The notes beneath the pieces are model-generated. The model was not told the origin of the DNA. It made no database searches and saw only the letters and a list, made by a program, of their open reading frames with translations. The position numbers and the translations under genes were made by a program. This document shows, in pieces, positions 41,994 through 49,231 of a stretch of 55,143 nucleotides of DNA. The DNA is taken from assembly GCA_021199655.1 (NCBI GenBank), contig JAJQHQ010000070.1, positions 1 through 55,143 on the forward strand, written 5' to 3'. Positions within the stretch are counted from its first letter, which is position 1, and each line of letters starts with the position of its first letter. The DNA is from Lachnospiraceae bacterium (lineage in GTDB: Bacteria; Bacillota; Clostridia; Lachnospirales; Lachnospiraceae).

Positions 41994-43601
41994 ATGGAAT
42001 ATTTGCTCAGTGCGGATGAGATGAAGGCCTGCGATGACCGGACGATTCATAAAATTGGAATTCCTTCCGCTGTACTTATGGAGCGCGCTGCGCTTTCCGT
42101 TGTGGAAGAAATGAGACATGCCGGACTGGATCTTACGCGGACTCTTGTGGTCTGCGGATCCGGCAACAATGGAGGAGACGGCTTTGCCATCGCCCGGATT
42201 CTGGCTCAGAATGCATCCTTATTTCAGGACTACGCTGTCTCTGAAATGTCTTCTGATACATGCGATGTCACTCTGGCATTTGTCGGAAAAGAGATGTCTA
42301 TGACAGAAGAAACCGCGTTACAGCGTAAAATCTGTGAAAATTCGGGATTGAAAATCAGCAGAAATTTCATGGAGCATGAATATACTGTTATAGTGGACGC
42401 CATCTTCGGCATCGGGCTTTCCAGGCCGGTAGAAGGACATTATGCAGATGTGATCCGCTGGATTAATTCTCAGAACGCAAAAAAGGTCGCTGTCGACATA
42501 CCCTCCGGAGTAAGCGCAGATAACGGCCGTGTCTGTGGTGTCTGCGTTGAAGCGGATCTCACTGTGACTTTCGCCTGCCGCAAGGTCGGGCAGCTGCTCT
42601 ATCCCGGTGCGCTGTACTGCGGACAGCTGATCTGCAGAGATATAGGCATATCCGTAAGAAATCATTCCCGAACGGCAGCAGAGGATGAAGCGGCCGCTGA
42701 TACAGAAAGGAAACCGTATGTATTTACATACACAAAACGGGATCTGGCACGGATACCGAAAAGGAAAGCAGATTCCAACAAGGGAACATTTGGAAAAGTG
42801 CTTCTGATCGCCGGGAGTGAGGGAATGAGCGGCGCTGCCATCCTTGCCGCAAAAGCAGCATTCCGCAGCGGATGCGGTATGGTACGGGTGTTTACGCCCG
42901 AATGCAACCGCACGGTGGTTCAGACCTGTCTGCCTGAAGCAATCGTCACGGCATATGAGCCCGGGAGTTCAAAAGAACATATGTTAAAACTGCTTGCGGA
43001 CGCGTTATTCTGGTCGGACGCAGCCGGAATCGGGCCTGGCCTTGGCACATCTTTGCCGGCAGCTGCTCTGCTGGAATATGTACTGGAATACTATGATAAG
43101 CCACTGGTCATCGATGCTGACGGACTGAACCTGCTGGCCGAAAAAAACAGCAGATGGAATCTTTGCCGCCAAAGCAAAGCGGACGGATGTTTGCGCAGCT
43201 GCAGTAATATCATAGTGACTCCGCATATCGGAGAGATGGCGCGGCTGACAGGGATGGAGAGGACCCTGATCTCCGCAAAGCTGATCTCTGCTGCGAAAAA
43301 CTACGCCGCCCAAAATGACGTCATTTGTGTGCTGAAAGACGCCAGAACTGTCGTTTCGGACGGAAGAGAGGTCTATCTGAACACATCCGGTAATGACGGC
43401 ATGTCGGTCGCCGGGAGCGGAGATGTGCTTACCGGCGTGATCTGCGGACTGCTTGCCCAGAAGCTGCCCTGCCGACAGGCAGCGATGCTTGGCGTGTATC
43501 TGCACGGACTGGCGGGAGATCTGGCAAAAACAGAACTCGGTGCATACGGAATGATGGCAGGCGATATCGCGGACCGGATCGGCATAGTACTGCGTGATTG
43601 A
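41994..43601 (+). CDS. nnr: Bifunctional NAD(P)H-hydrate epimerase / ADP-dependent dehydratase
   Basis: A 535-residue fused repair enzyme. The N-terminal epimerase (YjeF_N) domain (about 1-215) shows ERAALSVVEEM, CGSGNNGGDGFAIAR and VDAIFGIGLSRPV. The C-terminal dehydratase (YjeF_C, ribokinase-like) domain shows KGTFGKVLLIAGSEGMSGAAILAAKAAFRSGCGMVRV, IDADGLNLL and NDGMSVAGSGDVLTGVI. It repairs damaged NADHX and NADPHX. The ATG at 41994 gives the conserved MEYLLSADEMKACD; a TTG at 41985 is closer to GGGAGG. Confidence 0.95.
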   Translation: MEYLLSADEMKACDDRTIHKIGIPSAVLMERAALSVVEEMRHAGLDLTRTLVVCGSGNNGGDGFAIARILAQNASLFQDYAVSEMSSDTCDVTLAFVGKEMSMTEETALQRKICENSGLKISRNFMEHEYTVIVDAIFGIGLSRPVEGHYADVIRWINSQNAKKVAVDIPSGVSADNGRVCGVCVEADLTVTFACRKVGQLLYPGALYCGQLICRDIGISVRNHSRTAAEDEAAADTERKPYVFTYTKRDLARIPKRKADSNKGTFGKVLLIAGSEGMSGAAILAAKAAFRSGCGMVRVFTPECNRTVVQTCLPEAIVTAYEPGSSKEHMLKLLADALFWSDAAGIGPGLGTSLPAAALLEYVLEYYDKPLVIDADGLNLLAEKNSRWNLCRQSKADGCLRSCSNIIVTPHIGEMARLTGMERTLISAKLISAAKNYAAQNDVICVLKDARTVVSDGREVYLNTSGNDGMSVAGSGDVLTGVICGLLAQKLPCRQAAMLGVYLHGLAGDLAKTELGAYGMMAGDIADRIGIVLRD

Positions 43602-43676
43602 GGGCGCAATGGGAAGTTGGCAGCTTCACTGCTGTTCATAACAGATACAAATCTATGGAAAATGAGGGAGACACAA

Positions 43677-44843
43677 ATGAGTAAACATAATCGGGTGACT
43701 GCGTATATCCACATGGACGCGATCAGACACAATTTTGAAGTGATGAGAAAAAATCTCAGGGAAGGCGTGAGGATGGTGGCCGTCATCAAGACGGACGGTT
43801 ACGGGCACGGTGCCGTCCCGATTGCTCAGATGCTGGAGCCATATGATTACATCTGGGGATTTGCTGTTGCCGCGGTACCGGAGGCACGTGCACTGCGGGA
43901 TGCCGGGATTTCAAAACCAATCCTCGTACTTGGCTATACATTCTCCGAGGATTATGCGTGGATGGCGCAAAATGGTGTGCGCCCGACGGTATTTACCGTG
44001 GAGATGGCATCCGGGTTTGCGCGCGAGGCGGCAGCGTCTGCCGCCGAAGCGAAGCGAGGGGGCGCTTCCACTGCCAACCGCGGCACCAAATATCCGGTTC
44101 ATCTGGCTGTAGATACCGGTATGTCGCGCATCGGAGTGGCTGTAAATGAGGAAGGGCTTCGTACAGCGCTGGCGATTGCGAAGACGGATTCGATATTTGT
44201 GGAGGGCGTTTTTACGCATTTTGCGCGGGCAGATGAAAAAGACAAAAGCGCGGCGAAGAATCAGCTTCAAAAGTTCACCTCCTTTTGCGACCGGCTGGAG
44301 GCTGCAGGGGCAGACGGCTTCCTGCGTCATTGCTCGAACAGTGCCGGGATTCTGGAGCTGCCGGAAGCGAACATGGATCTGGTGCGCGCGGGGATTACCG
44401 TTTACGGGATATACCCTTCGGATGAAATGGATCGGGAAGCCAATCCGCTGCAGCCGGCGATGGAGCTGAAATCACATGTGGTTTACTGCAAAACAATCCC
44501 TGCGGGAACGCCGGTCAGCTACGGAGGAACCTTTGTCACCAAAAGAGAGACTGAGGTGGCGACCATCCCTGTCGGCTACGGGGACGGATATCCCCGCAGC
44601 TTAAGTAATAAGGGCAGCGTACTGATCCGCGGAAAACGCGCCCCGATCATTGGCCGTGTCTGCATGGATCAGTTTATGGTCGACGTGACCGGAATGGATG
44701 TCCATGTGCTCGATGAGGTGACCCTGATGGGCAGGGACGGTGCGGATGAGATCACGGTGGATGAGCTCGGGTCGCTTTCCGGACGTTTTCCGTATGAATT
44801 TGTCTGTGATATCGGAAAACGCGTGCCACGCGTATATGATTAA
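43677..44843 (+). CDS. alr: Alanine racemase with a repeat-derived insertion
   Basis: A 388-residue PLP enzyme making D-Ala for peptidoglycan. The PLP Lys is in VAVIKTDGYGHGA (Lys38), the second catalytic base Tyr is in PVSYGGTF, and PVGYGDGYPR and RVCMDQFMVDV are family blocks. Between GFAREAA and KYPVHLAVDTGMSRIG lie about 17 extra residues (SAAEAKRGGASTANRG), encoded by a GC-rich dispersed repeat (44037-44069), in a helix-strand loop of the barrel. The ATG follows GAGGGAG. mazF-type gene downstream as in Bacillus alr-ndoA. Confidence 0.96.
   Translation: MSKHNRVTAYIHMDAIRHNFEVMRKNLREGVRMVAVIKTDGYGHGAVPIAQMLEPYDYIWGFAVAAVPEARALRDAGISKPILVLGYTFSEDYAWMAQNGVRPTVFTVEMASGFAREAAASAAEAKRGGASTANRGTKYPVHLAVDTGMSRIGVAVNEEGLRTALAIAKTDSIFVEGVFTHFARADEKDKSAAKNQLQKFTSFCDRLEAAGADGFLRHCSNSAGILELPEANMDLVRAGITVYGIYPSDEMDREANPLQPAMELKSHVVYCKTIPAGTPVSYGGTFVTKRETEVATIPVGYGDGYPRSLSNKGSVLIRGKRAPIIGRVCMDQFMVDVTGMDVHVLDEVTLMGRDGADEITVDELGSLSGRFPYEFVCDIGKRVPRVYD
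44037..44069 (+). repeat. GC-rich dispersed repeat, copy B, inside alr
   Basis: TCTGCCGCCGAAGCGAAGCG then AGGGGGCGCTTCC. It is read in frame as SAAEAKRGGAS. Core GAAGCGAGGGGGCG is shared with the copy in ftsK. Confidence 0.85.
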
Positions 44844-44857
44844 ATAATCACGTGACT

Positions 44858-44916
44858 GAATATACAAAGGAAATCGGGGAATACTGGTGATTGACGACAG
44901 ATTTTTTTGTATATTC
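44858..44916. repeat. 11-bp inverted repeat between alr and the MazF-type gene
   Basis: GAATATACAAA (44858-44868) and TTTGTATATTC (44906-44916) are exact inverse copies separated by 37 bases. It could be the alr terminator, a regulator site or the ends of a tiny element. Confidence 0.65.
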
Positions 44917-44941
44917 GGTTCTGCCTGTATGAACGTATTGC

Positions 44942-44969
44942 ATCTGTAAAGGATACCAAACAGTTACGC
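44942..44969 (+). repeat. Intergenic palindromic repeat, copy 7
   Basis: ATCTGTAAAGGATACCAAAC then AGTTACGC: moderately diverged member with the right arm ACAGTTAC lost only at its first base context. It lies just before the MazF-type gene. Confidence 0.6.
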
Positions 44970-45013
44970 AGTATTTTTGCATGCCGGCAGGACTCCGACG
45001 GGAGTGTGATTTT

Positions 45014-45361
45014 GTGAATATTCGAAGAGGGGATATTTATTACGCGGATTTAAGGCCGGTGGTAGGCTCCGAACAGGGTGGTGTGCGCCCGGTGCTGATC
45101 ATTCAGAACGACGTAGGCAACCGCCACAGTCCGACCGTGATCTGCGCGGCGATTACGTCTAAAATGAACAAAGCGAAGCTGCCCACTCATGTCGAGATTC
45201 AGGCCGGACGGTATGAGATCGTCAAGGACTCTGTGATCCTGCTGGAACAGCTGCGCACGATTGATAAGAAAAGACTCAGGGACCGTGTATGCCATGTGGA
45301 CTATGAACTGCTTGAGCGGGTAGACAAAGCCCTGCAGGTGAGTCTGGAACTGGATACATAA
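45014..45361 (+). CDS. MazF/PemK-type endoribonuclease (EndoA-like)
   Basis: A 115-residue toxin-type RNase. The PemK/MazF fold is shown by [30 protein letters not shown], the family core with the active-site Arg, followed by [10 protein letters not shown] and [19 protein letters not shown] take the GTG at 45014 behind GGGAG; the open frame upstream from an ATG at 44981 is not conserved. In Bacillus the antitoxin gene ndoAI sits between alr and ndoA; here the 170-base gap contains only an inverted repeat and a palindromic repeat, and I see no antitoxin. Confidence 0.93.
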   Translation: MNIRRGDIYYADLRPVVGSEQGGVRPVLIIQNDVGNRHSPTVICAAITSKMNKAKLPTHVEIQAGRYEIVKDSVILLEQLRTIDKKRLRDRVCHVDYELLERVDKALQVSLELDT

Positions 45362-45517
45362 GAAAAGCAGCGTAAAATATCCTGTCTTGACGAACTATCG
45401 CGAAAATGGTATTCTATCCTTTGAAATAAGCGGCGGCAGACAATAGTCTTCCCGGAAAAGCTTTTTTTCAGTGGCTTGTCAGCCGCGGCCGTAACAGAAA
45501 AAGGAGTACGATTGGTT

Positions 45518-46249
45518 ATGTCAGGACATTCAAAATTTGCGAATATTAAGCACAAGAAAGAGAAAAACGACGCCGCTAAGGGGAAAGTATTCACGATTAT
45601 CGGACGTGAGATCGCGGTAGCGGTAAAGGAGGGCGGTCCGGATCCCGCTAACAACAGCCGTCTGCGTGATGTGATCGCGAAAGCTAAGGCGAATAATATG
45701 CCGAACGATACCATCGACCGCGGTATTAAGAAAGCGGCCGGTGAGATGGGAAACGTCAATTACGAGTATGTGACTTATGAGGGCTATGGCCCGAGTGGCA
45801 TTGCGATCATCGTGGAGGCATTGACAGACAATAAGAACCGCACGTTTTCCAATGTCCGCAACGCATTTACAAAAGGAAGCGGAACAATTGGCACACAGGG
45901 CTGCGTTTCCTATATGTTTGACAAGAAGGGACAGATCATCATTGACCGCGAAGAGTGCGAGATGGATTCCGATGATCTGATGATGATGGCACTGGATGCC
46001 GGAGCGGAGGATTTTTCTGAGGAAGAGGACAGCTTCGAAATTCTTACTGACCCGGACGATTTCAGTGCGGTGCGTCAGTCTCTGGAGGATCAGGGGATTC
46101 CTATGGCTTCTGCAGAAGTCACCATGATCCCGCAGACCTATGTGGCGCTGACGGACGAGACCGATATCCGCCAGCTGAACCGCACACTGGATCTTTTGGA
46201 CGACGACGATGATGTACAGGCGGTTTATACGAATCTGGAAGAAGGATAA
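45518..46249 (+). CDS. YebC/PmpR-family protein
   Basis: A 243-residue protein with the conserved start MSGHSKFANIKHKKEKNDAAKGK, the GPDPANNSRLRDVIAKAKANNMPNDTIDRGIKKA block, and VTYEGYGPSGIAIIVEALTDNKNRT. YebC proteins were annotated as transcription regulators; some promote translation of proline-rich stretches. The ATG at 45518 follows conservation; a TTG at 45512 is better spaced from AAGGAG and would add two residues. Confidence 0.94.
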   Translation: MSGHSKFANIKHKKEKNDAAKGKVFTIIGREIAVAVKEGGPDPANNSRLRDVIAKAKANNMPNDTIDRGIKKAAGEMGNVNYEYVTYEGYGPSGIAIIVEALTDNKNRTFSNVRNAFTKGSGTIGTQGCVSYMFDKKGQIIIDREECEMDSDDLMMMALDAGAEDFSEEEDSFEILTDPDDFSAVRQSLEDQGIPMASAEVTMIPQTYVALTDETDIRQLNRTLDLLDDDDDVQAVYTNLEEG

Positions 46250-46254
46250 AAAGG

Positions 46255-47025
46255 ATGGATTTTTATCAGAACGCACTGGGAGGAATGCCAAAGCTGCTTG
46301 ATTGCTGTGATGGCCATGTGATGGATTATTTTCAGAAGAAGAATTATACGGATTCCTTTCAGCGCATGTATCAGGAGCATCTGGCTACCTTTGACGCAGT
46401 GGAAAAAGGATACGGGGAAGCTGAAGACAAAGACCGGTTTCTGACTGAGATGGCTGACTCTGTAAGTTCCTATGCTGCCACACAGATAGAAGCGTGCAGC
46501 CGAAAGAATAAAAAGGATCAGCTGCAGATGGATCTGAATCTGACGATGGCAGTCTTTGTACTCCCTATGGTTCTTGAATTCCACGGGGAATGCTCGAAGC
46601 CGCTTTCAGAAGAACTGATTGCCTCATGGAAACGCCGTTTTCCCAAATCCAATCTGAAGGCAGCACCCTACACATCAATTGAGGATGGCTTTCATAAGAA
46701 ATGGTGCTATATCACGACCGCTGTCTGCCGCACGTTCGGCAAGCCGGATGACTGCTATGAACTGACACTTCTACGCAATTATCGGGACACTTATCTTGCT
46801 GAGAGTCCCGGCGGTGAGGAGCTGATCGCTACTTATTACGATGTGGCTCCAAGCATAGTGAAACATATCGACCAGCAGCCGGATTCCGCTGATATTTATC
46901 GCGGTATCTGGGAGAAGTGGCTCTCCCCCTGTATTGACATGATCGAGTCGGGTCAGAAGGAAGAGTGCCGCGAGCACTACATAGATATGGTACATACACT
47001 GCAGGCAGAATATTTCCATCAGTAA
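46255..47025 (+). CDS. CFI-box protein of unknown function
   Basis: A 256-residue soluble, helical protein. Near residue 142 it has CYITTAVCRTFGKPDDCYEL followed by LLRNYRDTYL and YYDVAPSIVKHI, a variant of the CFI box (CFIATAAYG...LRxFRDxxL) seen at the ends of many unrelated bacterial proteins. The N-terminal half has no similarity I recognise. It starts five bases after yebC, sharing its ribosome site region, so it is probably in one operon with yebC, and a strong terminator follows. Confidence 0.75.
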   Translation: MDFYQNALGGMPKLLDCCDGHVMDYFQKKNYTDSFQRMYQEHLATFDAVEKGYGEAEDKDRFLTEMADSVSSYAATQIEACSRKNKKDQLQMDLNLTMAVFVLPMVLEFHGECSKPLSEELIASWKRRFPKSNLKAAPYTSIEDGFHKKWCYITTAVCRTFGKPDDCYELTLLRNYRDTYLAESPGGEELIATYYDVAPSIVKHIDQQPDSADIYRGIWEKWLSPCIDMIESGQKEECREHYIDMVHTLQAEYFHQ

Positions 47026-47031
47026 GGCAGG

Positions 47032-47061
47032 CCGGGACATTTTTATATGTCCCGGTTTTTT
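47032..47061 (+). terminator. Intrinsic terminator of the yebC/CFI-box unit
   Basis: CCGGGACAT / ATGTCCCGG with loop TTTTAT, then TTTTTT. Confidence 0.9.
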
Positions 47062-47150
47062 CATGATATAGGAAACTTCGTTCCTGGAAAGCAAAAACGC
47101 TCGGTCAGAGCATATTCTGATACGTATTTTTTAACAATAAACGGGCATTC

Positions 47151-47187
47151 TATAGTGAATGACAAAATTCTTTTGTCATTCACTATA
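47151..47187. repeat. Perfect 17-bp hairpin with a three-base loop
   Basis: TATAGTGAATGACAAAA, loop TTC, TTTTGTCATTCACTATA. Both arms match perfectly; no T-run follows, so it is not an ordinary terminator. Confidence 0.85.
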
Positions 47188-47199
47188 TACGATGCACAC

Positions 47200-47237
47200 A
47201 GACGCATGAGGAAGGCTGCTTTCGCAGCCATGCGTCT
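47200..47237. repeat. Second strong hairpin in the leader of the TepA-like gene
   Basis: AGACGCATG...GGCTGC, loop TTTC, GCAGCC-ATGCGTCT, with AGGAA bulged on the left. It lies 12 bases after the 17-bp hairpin. The rest of the 303-base gap up to 47328 shows no gene. Confidence 0.75.
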
Positions 47238-47328
47238 GGCGCAAAGGAAATCGACTTTCGTCCACAGGACATATACCGGCAGCTGTGCTGCGGGCAATAC
47301 GGCTGCCGGAACAAGTCAGGAGGGTGCC

Positions 47329-48084
47329 ATGAATACAATGTATCAGGAATACTGCGAAAACGAGTCGGCCCAAAAAGTCCTGCTGCGGCAGGAAAATGAA
47401 AGAACGGATCACGAAGAGAAAAATGCCGGAGAAAAGGCAGACAGGGAAAAGGAACAGCGTGAAGCAATCCGCGATACCGGAGAACTGACGCTTCACGGCC
47501 GCATACATTTGCTGACTGTGATCGGCGAAATTGAGGGGCATGACTGTCTCCCGAACAATTCGAAGACAACCAAGTATGAGCATGTCCTGCCAAAGCTTGC
47601 GGCGATCGAGGACAGTCCCGATATTGACGGGCTTCTGATCCTGCTGAACACAGTCGGCGGCGATGTCGAAGCAGGTCTGGCGATAGCCGAAATGATTGCC
47701 TCTTTAAGCAAACCAACCGTATCGCTGGTGCTTGGCGGCAGCCATTCTATCGGTGTGCCGATCGCTGTTTCCACAGATTATTCATTTATAGTAAGAACCG
47801 GCACAATGGTAATCCATCCGGTGCGCATGAGCGGCACTGTCATTGGCGCGCCGCAGACTTATGATTACTTTAAACAGATGCAGGATCGGATCCTGGGCTT
47901 CATCAGCGAGCATTCCTGTGCCAACAGAGAACGGCTCGAAGAGCTGATGCTTGATACAGGCATTCTCACAAAGGACCTGGGAACAATCCTTGTGGGAGAG
48001 GAAGCTGTTCGGGAAGGATTGATCAATGAGGTTGGTGGAATCGGTCAGGCGTTTCGAAAATTATATGAGCTCATTGGCAGATAG
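47329..48084 (+). CDS. tepA: TepA-like ClpP-family serine protease
   Basis: A 251-residue cytoplasmic protein. A charged N-terminal part (about 1-60, rich in E and K) precedes a ClpP/crotonase fold with [39 protein letters not shown] and the nucleophile region [15 protein letters not shown], where the second Ser of SHSIG corresponds to the ClpP serine. The catalytic His region is VIHPVR. TepA of Bacillus was named a translocation-enhancing protein. The ATG is supported by AGGAGGG; the frame is open 94 codons upstream through hairpins and is not real there. Confidence 0.88.
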   Translation: MNTMYQEYCENESAQKVLLRQENERTDHEEKNAGEKADREKEQREAIRDTGELTLHGRIHLLTVIGEIEGHDCLPNNSKTTKYEHVLPKLAAIEDSPDIDGLLILLNTVGGDVEAGLAIAEMIASLSKPTVSLVLGGSHSIGVPIAVSTDYSFIVRTGTMVIHPVRMSGTVIGAPQTYDYFKQMQDRILGFISEHSCANRERLEELMLDTGILTKDLGTILVGEEAVREGLINEVGGIGQAFRKLYELIGR

Positions 48085-48096
48085 GTGAAAAAAATC

Positions 48097-48125
48097 TTGT
48101 ACCTTATCAAATTCTCTGCTATAAT
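48097..48125 (+). promoter_or_regulatory. Promoter of uppP
   Basis: TTGTAC (48097-48102), 17 bases, TATAAT (48120-48125). Confidence 0.75.
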
Positions 48126-48145
48126 AAATCCAAATGTGTGTTTGG

Positions 48146-48176
48146 TCAGATAGGGGTGATGGTCACCCCTGTCTGA
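48146..48176 (+). promoter_or_regulatory. Hairpin in the uppP leader
   Basis: TCAGATAGGGGTGA, loop TGG, TCACCCCTGTCTGA: a 14-bp stem with one G-U pair, starting about 15 bases after the expected transcript start. It is followed by TTTCG, a weak T-run, so it could end the tepA transcript or attenuate uppP. Confidence 0.65.
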
Positions 48177-48180
48177 TTTC

Positions 48181-48206
48181 GTAACTGTTCAGTGTTTTCA
48201 CAGTCA
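48181..48206 (-). repeat. Intergenic palindromic repeat, copy 8 (reverse orientation)
   Basis: The + strand reads GTAACTGTTCAGTGTTTTCA and CAGTCA; its complement is the family sequence ACTGTGAAAACACTGAACAG-TTAC. It is the only copy in reverse orientation. Confidence 0.75.
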
Positions 48207-48238
48207 TCTAATTTCTATTATATCATTTGGAGGCAGTT

Positions 48239-49114
48239 ATGACAGTTTTACAGTCTATTTTTCTTGGCATTGTACAGGGGCTGACGGAATTTCTTCCGGT
48301 CAGCAGTTCCGGTCATCTGGCGATTCTGGAAAACCTTTTTCATATCGAAACAGACGGAGGTATGCTTTTTGATATCATGCTGCATATCGGTACGCTTGTT
48401 GCAGTATTTATCGTCTACCGGAAAGACATCTGGAAGATGATCTGTGAAGCAATCTTTATGTTTGGTGATATCTGCCACAATTTCAGAATTTTTATTTTGA
48501 ATAAAATACATAAGACGTCTCTGAAGTATAAGAGGGTGGTGCATAACAGCTACCGGAAATTTGTCGTTCTGATTCTGGTATCGACATTTCCGACCGCTGT
48601 CATCGGCTATCTCGGAGAAAATCTGATCTCTGATGCGAGCGATACCCTGCTGATTCCGGGCATCTGCCTGCTGATCACAGCCGTTCTTCTTTTGATGGCG
48701 GATACGGTGCAGGAAGGGAAAAAGCTTCCGCGTGAGACCAGTTATAAGAACGCGCTGGTAATCGGCTGTGCGCAGGGCTGCGCGACTCTGCCCGGACTGT
48801 CGCGGTCCGGTACCACGATTGCCGCCTGCCTTCTTTGCGGGATGGATCGTCGGTTTGCAGTGAAATATTCTTTTATTTTATCGATACCGGCCGTTCTGGG
48901 TGCTGCCGTTCTTGAAGTCAAGGATGTGATCGCCGAACCAATCGTAATGAGTCAGGTCGGCATTTACGCGATCGGCATGGTATTTTCAGCAGTTGTCGGG
49001 TATATCTGCATTAAAACGATGCTGGTGGTGGTCCGCAAAAAGAAATTTGCTTATTTTTCCGTGTATTGTACGCTTGTTGGACTGCTGGCGATCGCGGGAC
49101 ATTTCTTCCTGTAA
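48239..49114 (+). CDS. uppP: Undecaprenyl-diphosphate phosphatase
   Basis: A 291-residue integral membrane enzyme (BacA/UppP) that recycles the lipid carrier of wall synthesis; high levels give bacitracin resistance. Motifs: GIVQGLTEFLPVSSSGHL with the catalytic Glu and Ser, and CAQGCATLPGLSRSGTTIAACLLCGMDRRFAVKYSF with the catalytic Arg. A cytoplasmic insertion KIHKTSLKYKRVVHNSYRKF near residue 90 is rather long. The ATG at 48239 follows TGGAGG. Confidence 0.96.
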   Translation: MTVLQSIFLGIVQGLTEFLPVSSSGHLAILENLFHIETDGGMLFDIMLHIGTLVAVFIVYRKDIWKMICEAIFMFGDICHNFRIFILNKIHKTSLKYKRVVHNSYRKFVVLILVSTFPTAVIGYLGENLISDASDTLLIPGICLLITAVLLLMADTVQEGKKLPRETSYKNALVIGCAQGCATLPGLSRSGTTIAACLLCGMDRRFAVKYSFILSIPAVLGAAVLEVKDVIAEPIVMSQVGIYAIGMVFSAVVGYICIKTMLVVVRKKKFAYFSVYCTLVGLLAIAGHFFL

Positions 49115-49231
49115 TTTCCAAATTGTCATTTTGGTAGTGTAGAATTACCTGGGGAGAAAAATGGAATACGCAGGGAAATACGCAGAAGGGAGCGAGTGCC
49201 TGCGCACATTTTGGAAAGGGGAATATCTGGT

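Noticed and set aside
47047-47328. N-terminal extension of the TepA-like protein
   Set aside because: The in-frame codons run through a terminator tail and two hairpins; the strong AGGAGGG site at 47319 marks the start at 47329.
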